Shown: positions 1 through 13,435 of the stretch, piece after piece | How positions within the stretch are numbered: the first letter of the stretch is position 1 | Layout of the letters: each line of letters starts with the position of its first letter | Source: Circinella umbellata | Taxonomy: Eukaryota > Mucoromycota > Mucoromycetes > Mucorales > Lichtheimiaceae | Assembly (NCBI GenBank): GCA_025093555.1 | Contig: JAIWNF010000063.1 | Location: forward strand, 186,001-250,000 | Length of the DNA stretch: 64,000 bases | Direction: 5' to 3' | Program-made: the position numbers and the translations under genes | The notes under the pieces: generated by a model | Told to the model about the DNA's origin: nothing | The model's database searches: none | Seen by the model: only the letters and a program-made list of their open reading frames with translations

Positions 1-600
1 ATGATCAGGATAACCAAGAGCACCAACGATATCATCGTTCACTAAATTCGTATCATGAAGGAAATACATATATGTGATTTGATTTTCAAGCTTGTAAATT
101 CCAACACTTGAAACGTTGCTCAGACCACATAAATGATATGTCGTATAACGTTCTAACGTCAAATAGTTTTTCGAGCACGTCGTTTGCCACCGAATCACAG
201 GATCGTAACTTGATCCAATTCAAAGAAATATTTTTTTGTGTTGCTGCTTGAAAATTAATGTGTGAATAGTAGCTGAATCTAGAGTTGATCCATATTATGT
301 TTATAATAATAAACATGTGATGTATTGAGACCCTGAAAGTGGGTGTTCTTTTTATATAACAAATCCCAAGTGCTGTAGCCAATATCTGAATTCTGGATCG
401 CGTCACTCAGACATCATAAAATCTTCAATTACGGGAGATAACCAGACTGTCAAAATGCTTCAAATTTTTTTAGTTCAAATCAGGGTATTTTGCATATAGT
501 TTTTTCAAGCCGATAATTACGCATCCACGAAACATTTCCAGTGTACGTATTCCGATTTTTTGTAAACAAGAGATATCATATTTTCAGAACCAATAAATTG
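1..600 (-). pseudogene. Truncated, decayed F-box/LRR family copy
   Basis: The minus strand of this stretch is clearly homologous to the 3' two thirds of the intact F-box/LRR gene at 974-2886. Blocks around 1-110, 120-235, 300-400 and 410-600 follow the same order as its LRR region. The frame is broken by small indels and stops, and only about 100 codons remain open at a time. The window edge cuts the copy, so its true 3' end cannot be seen, and no F-box exon was found upstream of it. It is most simply a dead member of the tandem family. The flanking 660-970 segment also resembles the segment before the third copy (about 3490-3830), so the duplicated unit included 3' flanking DNA. Confidence 0.75.
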
Positions 601-973
601 TAAGCTGTATAAAATAATCTGTAATACTTTTTGCTGCTGATTTATTTTCTGTGCTTCATCATCATAATAGCTCTCAGTCTTCTTAGATGTTCATTTGGTG
701 TACAAGATTTATAATTGGATAACTGAAATGACATGAATAAAGAAAAGATTTATCACAAAGCTTCGTCTTGGCTTCTGTTTACGCAAAGAATTTTAATGAA
801 CCTTTGTCAGGAATTATTAGTGATACGAGTATATTATAGATATAAAATTAATGTTACATATTGGATGTAGATTGCACAATTACATACAGTATGTTTAAAA
901 TTTCAAACGCATAAAAAAAAAGACACAACTTATACATGAATAATGAATAAATATAGTATACACATTTATTTAT

Positions 974-2886
974 TTAAGATCTATCATACCAAGATGACCG
1001 TGATACATAATAAGTATCTTTGGCTTTAGTAACATAATATTCACTAAAAGGTGAATTATAACGAACTGTTTTTACATTTTTTTGTGCATAGGATATACAT
1101 TCTTGGGTAATCCAGGGACATTCCGTTATTTCAAGGGTCTTTAACTGTTGTGATTTCCGTTTTTTATTATCTACTAGTACTCGTACTCCTTCATCAGTTA
1201 CGTCATTGAGTACTTCTAATTTGACTAGCAACAAATTATCAAGATCACCAAGTGCAGCAATTATATCGTCGTTCACTAATTCCATATCATGAAGAAATAC
1301 ATGTGTGATTTGATTTCCAAGTTTGTTGATACATTGTAAAATTCCAACACTTGAAACGTTGCTTAAACCACCTAAATGTATGTCGTGTAACGTTTTAATG
1401 TCAGATAGTTTTTTTAACACATCGTTCGTTACTGGATCGCAGTATCGTAACTTGATCCAATTCAAAGAAGTACTCTTTGTGTTGTTGCTGGAGCATTCCG
1501 CGTAATGTGTGAATAATCGAATCAATAACTGAGTGGTGTCATTTGTATGATGAAGATAGGCATGTGATATATTGAGACCTGAAAGTGGTATTCTGTTTAT
1601 AAGCGCCGTCAATAACAAATTCAAGTTATAATTTCCCACAACAACCAAAGTAGATAAAACATTTGAACTCTGAATCGCTACACGCATCATAAATTCTTGA
1701 ATTCCAGGAGCTAACCAAGTTGCTAAATGTTTCAAACTTCTCAGTCTGAAATCTGGATATCTTCTATGCAACACACTAATTTGTGCCTCCGGTAATTTAA
1801 ACATACATCCACGAAGATTTTCTAACGTTTCTCGATTCTTGTAAATTAAAGGCAAAAGAGCTCGAGGTGCCACAGCTGTTTCACCGTAACTTGTATAAAT
1901 AACCCGTAATCCCTTTTTTTGTTGTAATGCTTCATCTTCTTTCTTCTTTTCTTGTAGCATAGGGAGAGGAGAACCATCCATACCGTCGTTGTAACAGAAT
2001 AATTCCAAATTGGGTGTCGATGTGCGAACCAATGCTTCCAATACTGAGACTTTACATGAGCGTAAAACCAATCGTCGTAACTGTTGACATTGTTTAAGAA
2101 TGGGTTCGATCAGTTTTCCAGTAATGTTATTTGAATCTACTTCCAAGTTGACAAGGGATTGGTGTTGAAATTGTGGATCGAACTCTTCTTCCCATATTGT
2201 AAAATTGGCCCTGGGTGCTGAAAATATGAGATCAGTTAAATTGGGACAAGATTTTAAAATGGAAATGAATGTTATGTAATGTAAAAATGAAAGTTGGACT
2301 TTTATGTTAAGTTTTGTAAGAGTATTTCTAATTTGACCTAATGTAAACATAGTCGAAAAAGAGTAGTCTTCAAAATTATCAGTTTTGCAAACTGTAAGAT
2401 ATAAAAGCGAATTGTGAGAAGATATAATTAGACTATCGTTATTGCCATTTAGGCAAAAACGTAATTGTTATTTTATATACGTAAGAATAAGCTTCTGATA
2501 CTTTTATCTATTTTTTTTTTTTTACCATTGATTGTTAAAGACTGGATTCTTTTAAATCGTTTATACTGTAGTCCCTCTAGCAATGTACCATAAACAGTGG
2601 GTGATGTGGTATCGATGGTTAAGTTTTTGACATAATTGCCAATAGTGAATCCTACTTGTACAAGTGAAATATCTTCTTTTTCGTTTTGGAATGTCAGTGT
2701 CTCCCATGCTTTCGCACATGCTAAAATGTAGTCACGCCATAATCTGGATACTTGTAAGCATTCAATTCGAACCGCTTGGGGCAACAATATAGTAATCTTT
2801 GTTGTGATATCGAATGGCAACATAGCAAACGGATCATCTGGATTGGTAAATGAAATCATTTCTTTATTTCCGTCATTCGTCTCCAT
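974..2886 (-). CDS. F-box/leucine-rich repeat protein, two exons
   Basis: The likely role is substrate-recognition subunit of an SCF ubiquitin ligase: the F-box binds Skp1 and the LRR region binds a target. Exon 1 is 2526-2886 and exon 2 is 974-2391, giving 592 residues. The intron 2392-2525 begins GTAAAA after SLTIN and ends TTACAG; the joined frame (SLTIN then VCKTDN) stays open. The F-box lies at about residues 20-60, with LPFDITTKITILLP and a CLQVSRLWRDYI core. The rest is irregular LRR-like repeats such as CQQLRRLVLRSCKVS and DEGVRVLV followed by LKTLEITECPWIT. The ATG at 2884-2886 is the first in frame. Its paralogue at 8302 has its intron at the same codon and phase. The fold is recognised from motifs only, and the target is unknown. 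Confidence 0.85.
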
Positions 2887-3834
2887 TTTTTTTTATATTC
2901 TTATTTCTGATATATTTAGTTTTAACGTATTCAGTGTTTGATTGCATGTTGATTTCGTGTTTTATGATATTAATGGTTTGGTGTCACACCCACATGCTTT
3001 AATATGGCTAATACCTTTTGTATGTTCTTGAACTTGGCTATATTTAAAACAAGTAAAAGTGAAGAGAAGTGAAAAATCGTCAATGAGAAGAAAAGAAAGA
3101 AGTGCAATAGAACCGTGTTAGTAAATCTATTTATACTGCATAGATGCGGCACATTGGTGTAACATAAACAAAATTCTTAAACTTTTTTTTTTCGGCCGAA
3201 AAGATATTTCATTTTTTATACACCACTTATTAGATTGACCAGAAGATGCTTCAAAGGTTAAAGAAGAAAACAGTCGTATTTTCTAATTATAGTTTTATAT
3301 CATTGAGTGCCATTTCATTACATATTTTAAAAAAAATGAGTTGTAGATGACGGATTTTACATGTGCTTATTCAAACGGGCTTAGAATGGCTGCGCCGCAA
3401 TCCCAATACTGTAATACAATAAGATATAAAGTTACCTCCATAGTGCCAATTAATCATGCGCCACGTAATAGTGACACGATTTTTTTTTGGACTTCTCAGT
3501 TTTAGTATGTTCATTAGTGTATAAGGTTTATAATCAAGTAATTAACAGTTTGTATATAGAATCATATATAAATAACTAAATGACATGGATGAAGAAAGTC
3601 TATGAAAAAAATATCTCTAAACTTGGTCTGCTGTTTATACTACAGTTTTAATAAAGAATCTTTATCAAGAATTAATCATACGGATATATAGATATAAAAA
3701 TGTTATTAGATGTAGATTTTAGAATTACATACAGTAGTTCAAAATTTTAAAGACAAGAAAAAAGACACAGCTTATACATCAATAGTAACTAAATATAGTA
3801 TACATAATATCTATTCAGAATCTACGTATCAAAC

Positions 3835-5640
3835 CAAAATGACCGTGATACCTAATAAGCATCTTTGGCTTTAGTAACATAATATTCACTAAAGGATGAA
3901 TTATAACGAACTGTTTTTAAATTTTTTTTGTGCATAGGATATACATTCTTGGCTAATCCAGGGACATTCTGTTACTTCAAGTGTCATTAACTGTCGTGGT
4001 TTCCGCTTTTTATTATCTAGTAGTACTTGTACTCCTTTATCTGTTACGTAATCGAGTACCTCTAATTTGACTAGCAACAAATTATCAAGATCTCCAAATG
4101 CATCGTCCACTATATCCATAGCGTGAAGAAATATATGTGTGGTTTTATTTCCAAGTTTGTTGATAAGTTGCAAGAGTGCATCTACACTTGAAATGTGGTT
4201 CAAACCACCTAAATGAATGTCGTGTAATGTTCTGATACCGGATAACTTTTTGAGTACAACGTTCGTTACTGATTACAGTCCCGTAACTTGACCCAATTCA
4301 AAGAAGAATCTGATATGTCGCTTTTGGAAAACTTTGCGTATTGTCCAAATAATTGGATCAATAACTGAGTGTTATCATTTGTCGAATCGTAGACATGTGA
4401 GATATTGAAACCCAAAAATGGTGCTCTGTTTTATATAAGCGCCTTCAATAACAAATTAATGTTAAAATCCCCAACAGAAACTAAAGTCGATGATAAGGTA
4501 TTTGAATTTTGAATGACTTTGCGCAGCATAAATTGTTATATCCCAGGAGATAACCAGGTCGACAAATGCTTTATCTTTTCTAGCTTAAAATCAGGGTATT
4601 TTTTCATATAAATATTCAAGCTGAGTATCTATTATGTGTGACATACATGCTCGAACATTTTCCAAGTACGTTTTTCGATTCTTGTAGATTAAGGGTATAA
4701 GGTTTTCAGGTCGAACTGAGGTTTCACCATAACTTGTACTGTATAAAGAACCCGTTATCCTTGCTGGTTCTGGTCCTCTTGTCGTTGAGTTTGTGTTTTG
4801 TTATAACTATCGCTATTTGCTGTTGTCTTTGTTTCTTGTAACATGGAAAGTGGGGACCCGTCAATTCCATCATTGTAAGAAAACAACTCCAAATAGGGTG
4901 TTGAGATGCGAATCAATGCTTCTAATACTGAACTATCACATCCACTCAAAACTAATCGTCGTAGTTGTAGACATCCTTGAAGGATTTGCTCAATGTCATG
5001 TCCATTAATATGAAGTGACATGAGTCGTAAATTGACCAAGGAGGGATATTGCTTACTTCGTTCTGCAAAACCTTTTAATTTTATACCCAATGGTTCAGCT
5101 TTCGAACAAAACACAAAGTCTGTTAACTTGTTGCAAAAGGATAAAATAGATGGGACTGTAATCAATCCTTGTTGAATTCAAGTAATGTCTATTTATATCA
5201 AGTATCTTGAACTTGTATGAAGCCGATTATAGTTTTACAAATATATGATTCAAAGTTATGAATTTGTGAAGCTGTAATAATATAAAGAAAGAGATAATAT
5301 TATAATAACGATTATTTTCTAATTATATATAAATATCACTCATGTGATATAAGTACACAAATAAAATAATTCATAAGAATAGATGGTAACAATATCTCTA
5401 TTGTCTTATTTTTTGTTTACCATTGATTGCCCAAAAATTGAATTCTTTTAAATTTCCCATTTCTTATCTCTTCTATAAATGTACCAAAAACAGTTCCGGA
5501 TGTCGCATTTATTGACAAATCTTCTAAATAATCGCCAAGAATAGATACTAAATTTAGCGAATATATATTCCAAGTTTTTCCAACTCCAGAATAGCTATTC
5601 GCAACTTAATCAGTTGGATGTTATTTGGAAGTTAGTTTGG
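3835..5640 (-). pseudogene. Decayed F-box/LRR paralogue
   Basis: This is a third copy of the family, collinear with the gene at 974-2886. The C-terminal LRR part (3901-4203) and a middle part (4755-5165) remain open, but in different frames, with indels between about 4210 and 4750. Sequence near 5410-5540 matches the end of exon 1 of the intact copy, including the donor region that begins taccattgat on the plus strand. The N-terminal F-box itself is not recognisable upstream of about 5640. The conserved family signature ECPWISQECISYAQKK is still readable. Frameshifts, loss of the F-box and several stops argue for a pseudogene rather than a shorter functional protein. Confidence 0.8.
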
Positions 5641-5759
5641 AAATTTTTTAGAAAAAAATGGAAATACGTATACTAGTAATCAAACATAGTATAGTGATAT
5701 ATAATAGGTAATTAAATAGACTATAATAAATTAATTTTATTACGTATGGAATTCATGCC

Positions 5760-6330
5760 AATAATTCATTTATTTGAATATAAAAAACTGATATAAAAAT
5801 GTAGCAACAGTAATAAAAGAAAAAACAATAATTTTTTCTGCTCTAATTTTTTCTTCTTCGTCTTATTGTTTCTGTTTGTTACCGGGTTGCTTCTTATTAG
5901 TAAAATATCTTCTTTTAATGCTCGTTTTCTTGTCACCATCGCGTTTGTCGTAGTGAATAATTTTTTGTACTTGTTTTGTTTTTTATCGATTTGCACCTTG
6001 ATACAATAGACTTTTCATTGCTAAAGTCTTTGAACTCTTGCTCTTCATCGAACGTCTTCACAGTTTCGTTCCTTGTCAGCATTACCTTCAAAGCTTTGTT
6101 ATTCGTCAATGTCGTATTCATCATCATCCTTATTTTCGTTGTCATCACTTTTATTATAAACGTAATCTTCATAATTATCTGAATTATTATGACTTTTAAA
6201 ACTAGTGGTACTGGTACAGTCATTTTGATACATACTTGTTATTCTTTTGTTGGTTTTAAGCGCTCTTGAGTATTAGTTGGTTCATTGCTAATTTACAACA
6301 AGTTAATAAAATTATCAAGAAAGAACTGTT
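5760..6330 (-). pseudogene. Possible decayed acidic-to-basic low-complexity ORF
   Basis: Three overlapping minus-strand frames give protein-like but discontinuous sequence. One is rich in Asp, Glu and Asn (about 6090-6235), one contains DEEQEFKDFSNEK (about 6010-6060), and one is Lys/Arg rich and ends in a hydrophobic run (5766-5996). Shifting frame twice would link them. This could be a broken gene that encoded a disordered acidic/basic protein, or simply compositional bias in AT-rich DNA. No domain is recognised and no start or splice site can be defended. Confidence 0.25.
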
Positions 6331-8301
6331 AATATATTTTACGTGTAAGAGTCATTTAATCAAATTTGTGCATATTTAAATTAAATTGTGCCTAGATTTA
6401 CCAGTATGAGGCGCACACTTCAAAATACACATAATCCTATCGAATCAATAGGTAAATTTTTTTCTGGCAAAAAAAGAAAGAAGGAATAGCACTATATCTG
6501 TCACGAAATAGATGTTTACAATGAATGGCGTGGATAAAAAAAAACGCGAAAAAACAAACAAAGGGGAAAGAAGTGAGATTAGACCATACTATCCTGTATC
6601 CTTTTTTTTTTCTTGTATATTGAAGCGTTACTTGTCGTAATAAAGAGCTTCGTTATGTGAAATTGATATGATTTATGTTAAGAAAACATGGTAAAGGTTA
6701 TAATTAACTTAATAATTATAGATAAATGGTATGTGGGAGTTCTAATATTCAGGAATGTTACGTCTGAAACCACAAAAAGAGAAGTCTTAATAAAATTAAC
6801 AAAAGAAAGAATTCGATTATAAAGATTTTATTTACGAAAGATAATTTATTTAAAGACAAGAAAATAAAGAAAAATAGAACTGAAGAAAAGAAATTTGAGA
6901 GTGAAAAAGGTCGAGTATTTATACTTCTATTTGCTTTTGTAAATATAGTCAATAGCTTTTGTGAAAATAATCAGTAGCTTTAGTAAAAGATTGCGAAAAG
7001 AATCAAAAGTGGGATCCAATAAAATGGCGCAATGGGTTTTTTATACTATAATAAGAATATTTGATGATAACATGTGAGTATAATCAATAATACTAATGAT
7101 AATGAAAGAGATAAAAAATGATAATAATGTTATTTATAATGGGGATTATACTAATATTGGAGATAATATATATGAGGAAAGAGAAAAAAAGTTGGGTAAC
7201 GGTATTGCACGTTACAATATGTTGGTTTTTCAATTACGCGACCTATTATGATCCTTGATGAGCTACTGTCATTTATTGGTTTTGTATTTTTGTGGTTGTT
7301 GATTTTCAAGAATGTTGGATAAATGCTCACAGATCTTGTTATTAGTTTTAATCTCTTTATACTCCTTTGACTCTTCTAGTTAAGATTCTACGTAAGGGCA
7401 GTATACATTCGCGAAACGTCCATAGATAACTGAACTATGACATCCACTGTATCATTTATTTACTTTATTATTAGTATTTTTATTATTTGTACTTTATTGA
7501 CTTTTTTTTTATAAAGACACCATGATGATATTGAAAAAAAAAATACTCAGTTGAAGAAAGAGAAAGAGATGTTCCGAGTTAAGACTATTGACTCATCATG
7601 TGCGTCCCCAATCAACGGTAAACTGTTAAATATCAGACTATACAAACCTGTTTTAGATAACTGAATAAACAAACAACAGTGATAAATAAATATTAGTGAA
7701 GCATATGACTATATCATAAACATAGTGGTTTATTATTCATTTTTTCACGTGTAGAAATGTATATTTAAACAGATGATACTCCAGAATTCATGCCAAAACT
7801 CCATCCCTGTTCGACTAAAAAAAGAGGTTGTAAAAAACTTCTATGCATTTTCAATTTTTTTTTTTACATAGAGAAATGGATTAAAAATACATATTTAAAC
7901 GGTTGTTATGATTTATATACTCGAGAATTCATACATAGAAGCTTTTTACATGATTTGAACAACCTTTTTTTTTTAATCGAACGGGGATGGAGGTTTTTTA
8001 GAAATAAATGGAGAAGAAATGCATGTTTTTTGGAATTTGGGATATTAATTCCGGAGTGTTACTGTCGTACTGGAGTTTCAAAAATGGAGCAGGTCCCCCC
8101 CGAAATCAAGAAATATTCAAAGTTAGTCTTCTGTATATGAATATGACATAATTTTTATCATCATCCGTTACCAAAAAAAAAGAACCATAATTATTATGTG
8201 ATAAAAAAAATCTGTACTACTACTTTACCACCATTCTTTGAAAGATGCGAAAAAAAAAGCAGAAGAGGTAATTATATAACAAAATAAACAGAATTTATTG
8301 T
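6331..8301. other. Intergenic, AT-rich
   Basis: Apart from the inverted repeat at 7772-8065, I see no defensible gene here. The short open frames are low complexity, hydrophobic and lack splice or start support. Confidence 0.5.
7772..8065. repeat. Imperfect nested inverted repeat (hairpin-like)
   Basis: Plus-strand bases 7795-7846 are matched in inverted orientation by 7933-7999. The core AACTCCATCCCTGTTCGA pairs with TCGAACGGGGATGGAGG, with one 12-nt gap and a few mismatches. An outer pair is weaker: ACTCCAGAATTCATGCC near 7778 against GGGATATTAATTCCGGAGT near 8039. The block TATTTAAAC...GAATTCAT also occurs twice in direct orientation (7761-7791 and 7892-7932). The plus-strand ORF that runs through it (7790-8140) is probably a by-product. 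A MITE-like or fold-back remnant fits best; no target-site duplication was identified. Confidence 0.6.
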
Positions 8302-10211
8302 TCACAGCATTTGATATGGTTTCAGTGCATAATGATGTTTGTTGTTCAAACTTAAATAAGATGAACTACATCTCTTATTATATACGACAACTCTAACTTT
8401 TTTTCGAGCATAGTCTATACATTTAGGATTAATATGAGGGCAATCTTCAATTACCAACAAGGATAATCCATTTTTATCATCTGTCTTTTTGTCAATTAAT
8501 GCCCGTATACCATTGTCTGATATATATTCTAATTCCTTCAATTTAATATAAGATAACGTATTAACCATATCACCAAGTACAGCAAGAGTTGTGTCTGTTA
8601 TCACACTAATTTTATAAAAATAAATTCCCTTGAGTTGTTGTTTTCCAAGTTTGGCAATAAACGTATGGATTTTTACGACCGATGTGGTATTAGTAAGTCC
8701 ACCCAGCCAAACTTCTTCTAATGTCTTGATATTGCCCAATGTACCAAGAATATCATCTGTGATTACATTATCACAAAATTGTATTGCTATGGATCGTAAC
8801 GAGTCCGTTTTTCCATCATTTGCGAGCTGAGCGTATCTTTCAAGCAATTGGATTAATTTCTTGTGATTTGACGGTTTCATACTTGCAGCAACGAATTTTA
8901 TGTGACACAAAGGTGGCATTTTGATCAAAGTATCCATTAATCCATTTACATCCCATATATCCACCAATTCCAGCCATACCAATGAAGTCGAATTCTTGAT
9001 TGCTCCTAACATCCATTGTTGTATCCCTTTAGTTAACCAAATCGTAAGATACTTGATTTTTTTCAGCTCGAAATTTACATATTTATTATATAAATATTCA
9101 AGTTCAATATCAGTCAGTCTTGATATACATGCATAGATAGTTTCCAGCGTTTTTCGATTTTGATATATAAGCGGTAATATGTCTTCGGTCGGAACTGGGG
9201 TGCGTCCGTTATTTGTATATAAAATACGCAGCCCTTTCCCCTCATTTGATTCATCCATACCATTAACATTCGCTATTGTTTGTGTTTCGGTTGATAACGT
9301 TGATAATGTTGGAATAGGAGGGTGAGTATTATCTGGATTAAATGCAAAGATTTCTAAATTCTTCATCGTAGTATTTTGACATTCCACAATGGCATGTAAA
9401 ACTTTATTGACACATCCATTCAAAACAAGTCGTCGTAATTTTGGACAAAAGATTGCAATACACTTAATATCTGTTTCCATAATAATAGATGCTCTTAGTT
9501 CCAAATTAATCATATGTTGATGTGGTGTTGTCATTATATCATAATAATATTCTACTTGTGGATATAATCTTGATTCTACCGAATAGATGAGGTCAGTCAA
9601 ATAGGGGAAGGTTGCTATGACTTCTGCTATGGAAACCTCAGGATCACAAGTAAAACCAATCTTTATATCAAGGTATGTCAATGTATTTTCTATTTGCAAT
9701 GTTTGCAATGCTTTTTTTACAACATTGTGATGTGCCCCGTTTGTTGCGCCATAGTCATTATAAACTTTAAGACCATTTATCGAAGGTTCTGGCGAGGTTG
9801 TTGAGATAAAAATGTTATTATTCTTTAGTTAGTCACATGCTCTTTTGTTTTCTACTTTTTTTTTAAGAATCTCCTGTTGATCAATATTTAATTACCTGCT
9901 ATTTCGAGAGATTGGATTCTAGTGAAATGGCCTGCTCGTAGTTGTTTCAAATACTGAGAACAAACGTGGTCAGAGGTAGTGGTCATTTTTAGATGCTTTA
10001 CATGCTTACTGATATCACACGCAAGTTCGGCCATTGGATTATCTGCTGCTCCATTTTCAAGTGACACGATAAACCATGCTTCTGCGCAAGCCAATATTTG
10101 TTCACGCCATAATCTTGATACTTTTATACATTCTACTCGTACATCTTGAGGTAACAATAGAACAATGCTTGTAATAACATCAAATGGCAGACTATATAAT
10201 GGATCTTTCAT
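8302..10211 (-). CDS. F-box/leucine-rich repeat protein, second intact paralogue
   Basis: The predicted role is the same as for the copy at 974-2886: an SCF ubiquitin-ligase adaptor with an N-terminal F-box and C-terminal LRRs. Exon 1 is 9896-10211 and exon 2 is 8302-9788, giving about 600 residues. The intron 9789-9895 has a GTAATT donor and a GCCAG acceptor, and joins SLEIAE to PSINGLK in frame at the same codon as the paralogue. F-box motifs include SLPFDVITSIVLLLPQDVR and CIKVSRLWREQIL. LRR-like segments include CPKLRRLVLNGC and LSLLVIEDCPHINPKCIDYA. I chose the ATG at 10209-10211; the frame is open to 10250 but begins there only with GTG. Divergence from the first copy is substantial, so the duplication is not recent. 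Confidence 0.83.
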
Positions 10212-10949
10212 TATATATGGTGGTGGATTATCTTGTTGTTCGTCATTCACCTATTACTATATTTAATTTTCTGGATTTTTTTTTCTCTTGTTGAACTTGA
10301 TTAATGATGATTGTATGTTGTATTGGTTATGACCGTTTTTTGTTATTATTATGATACGGTGTTATTTTCTTCTAAGGATCAACGGCAAAAGCGAAAAGAA
10401 AGTTGTAAATTAAAGAAGATGGTATTCAGAAGTGAAAGAAAAAGCTTGTTGCTATAGAATCAAAATAAGGTTCCCAGCTCATTACTGCGCCTCGTGTAAC
10501 ATAGAATGAAAAAGTACATTTTTTCGAACAAAAAAAAAATCTAACTGAACAGAAAAGGACCTATGATTTTTTACCAAGAGTTTACCCCATCGCAGGTTTT
10601 ATTTATTTTTGAGACAATAACAAAGTAAAGGAGAAAAAAAAGGAAACATTTTTGAAGAAAAAAGAGAAAAGAAATATAAGAAAATATATACCAAATGGAA
10701 TGTACACATTAAAGAAATAGGATTCAAGCCAAAACAAGCGATGATGGTTTTTGGTTAAAAAAATATATAGAGAGGAAAAACTTTACAAAAAAAAAACGAT
10801 AGTAAGACTATGTGTGTGGAATGAGATGTTTGTTTTGAAGTGAAAATAATTTTTTTATGGCGGAATGATTAAAGGTGAGAGAGAGAAAAAAAAATTATAT
10901 AAAAAAGGTATTTTTATTTCTTTTGTTTATATGCAAAAGAACATTTGAT

Positions 10950-13435
10950 TTAATCTACTTCTTCCATCTTGGAAGTTTCAACAACTTCTTCGACAACAGC
11001 AGATTTAGCTGGTTCATCAGCAACGGTTTCATCTTCATCAATGGAAAGACCCAAAGCAACCATACGGTGAATACGAGCAGCAAAAGTGCTGGGTTCATCC
11101 AAAGAGAAACCAGAAGTCAAAAGAGCAGTTTCGAACAACAAAGTGGTCAAATCCTTGACAGTACGATCACCAGCATCAGCAGTGACCTTTTCCTTCAAGT
11201 TCTTGATGATAGGATGACTGGGGTTCAATTCCAAAGTCTTCTTGGAAGCCATGTAAGAAGACATGGAGTTATCACGCAAAGCTTGAGCCTTCATGATACG
11301 TTCCATGTTGGCAGACCAACCGAATTGACCAGTGGTCAAAACACATGGGGAGTCAGTAAGCTTGTTGGAAACAACAACCTTTTCAACGCGTTCACCCAAG
11401 ATATCCTTGACAGACTTGCAAAGGTCTTCGTGAACCTTTTCTTCAGCTTCACGGGCAGCCTTTTCTTCTTCATCTTCTTCGATTTCAACACCTTCCTTGG
11501 TGATACAGACCAACTTCTTGTCATCATATTCCTTGAGTTGAGTGGTGGAGTATTCATCAATAGGGTCAGTCATCAAAAGGACTTCAACACCCTTCTTCTT
11601 GAAACCTTCCAAGAAGGGAGAGTTTTCAATGGCAGCACGGGATTCACCGGTGATGTAGTAGATGTTCTTTTGCTTTTCGGGCATACGAGTGACATAATCC
11701 TTAAGGGAAGTCAATTCATCACCAGACTTGGTAGAATGGTAACGCAACAAATCGGCCAACTTTTGACGGTTTTGAGTATCTTCGTGGATACCCAACTTCA
11801 AGTTCTTGGCGAAAGCTTCATAGAACTTGTCAAAGTTCTCCTTGTCTTCAGCAATTTCGGCAAACATTTCCAAACACTTCTTGACCAAGTTCTTGCGAAT
11901 GACCTTCAAGATCTTGTTTTGTTGCAACATTTCACGAGAAATGTTCAAGGGCAAATCTTCAGAGTCGACAACACCCTTGACAAAGTTCAACCATTCGGGA
12001 ATCAATTCATCACAGTCATCCATGATGAAGACACGACGGACGTACAACTTGATGTTGTTGCGCTTCTTCTTGGTTTCGAACAAATCGAAGGGAGCACGCT
12101 TGGGAATGTACAAGATAGCACGGAATTCGAGTTGACCTTCAACAGAGAAATGCTTGACAGATAAATGATCTTCCCAGTCATTGGTCAAAGCCTTGTAAAA
12201 TTGAGCATATTCTTCAGACTTGATGTCATCAGGGTTACGGGTCCACAAAGGCTTGGTCTTGTTCAATTCTTCAGTATCGGTGGTCTTTTCCTTGATGGTC
12301 TTCTTCTTCTTTTCCTTCTTGTCTTCTTCATCTTCGACTTCTTCGATCTTAGGCTTTTCTTCATTTTCCTTTACTTCTTCAGCTTCTTCGTCGTCGCTAA
12401 CTTCCTTTTCAATTTCCTTTTCAACGACGAGTTGGATAGGATAGGAGATGAATTCAGAGTGAGTCTTGACGATATCCTTGATCTTACGTTCTTCAAGATA
12501 TTCGAGCTATTATAAAAATAAATATATACAACACATTGTTAATAATCAAAAAATATCATCACAATTAACTAAACATATCCTTTTGTTATTTTCTAACCCC
12601 TCTTTACTTTTTTTCCAACTCCCCCGCTACCAGCCTCGTTTTTCTTTTGCCTCTAAAATATGTTTATATACCTGATCTTCCTTCAAGAAAAGACGCATTT
12701 CAGTACCACGACCGAGGGAGGGGTTAACTTCATCACGGGTGATAGTGAAAGAACCACCAGCAGAGGATTCCCAAATATATTGTTCATCATCATTGTGCTT
12801 GGTGATAACTTGAACCTTGTCAGCAACCAAATAAGCAGAGTAGAAACCGACACCGAATTGACCAATCATAGAAATATCAGCACCGGAAGAAAGAGCTTCC
12901 ATGAAAGCTTTGGTACCGGACTTGGCAATGGTACCCAAGTTGTTAACCAAATCAGCCTTAGTCATACCAATACCGGAATCACGGATGGACAAGATGTTGT
13001 TTTCACGATCGGGAATGATACGGACAAACAAATCCTTTTCGGCTTCAAGAGCTGAGGTGTCAGTCAAGGATTGATAACGGATCTTGTCAATAGCATCCGA
13101 AGAGTTAGAGATCAATTCACGCAAGAAGATTTCCTATATTATTGTTTTTATGTAGACATCAAAATACATATGTCAATATATCGATCTATCATTTCATATT
13201 GTTTTATTTACTTTTATTTATTTTCATTCTGTCAACACAAACAAGAAAGGTTCACGTAAAAGAAAAAAAAAAGGGTTACGCGTCATCCTGCTCCGCCCTT
13301 CCCCTTTTTTTTTAGCTTTCCCATCTTGTTGAATAAGATATTTACCTTGTTGGAATAGAAAGTGTTGATGATCAAACTCATCAACTGAGAGATCTCAGCT
13401 TGGAAAGAAAAGGTTTCAGTTTCGGCAGCGCTCAT
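10950..13435 (-). CDS. HSP90: Cytosolic heat-shock protein 90 chaperone
   Basis: This is an ATP-dependent chaperone for kinases, receptors and other clients. The three exons are 13346-13435, 12672-13133 and 10950-12506, giving 702 residues, the usual length. The GHKL ATPase domain (about 1-210) has the catalytic Glu in [15 protein letters not shown] (E36, with ATP-binding N40) and [14 protein letters not shown]. An acidic/lysine linker spans about 213-265. The middle domain begins near [11 protein letters not shown] and carries [14 protein letters not shown]. The protein ends in MEEVD, the TPR-cochaperone docking tail that marks the cytosolic form. All three exon junctions are in phase 0. Codon use is strongly biased to C-ending codons, as in highly expressed genes. 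Two heat-shock-element-like sites lie upstream. Confidence 0.98.

Noticed and set aside
10875..12164. Long plus-strand open frame (over 400 codons) opposite HSP90
   Set aside because: It is an antisense shadow of the strongly codon-biased HSP90 exon 3; it has no domain and no splice support.
12165..12515. Plus-strand hydrophobic ORFs near the HSP90 charged linker
   Set aside because: They are reverse complements of the Glu/Lys-rich linker, which always read as Phe/Leu/Ser-rich frames.
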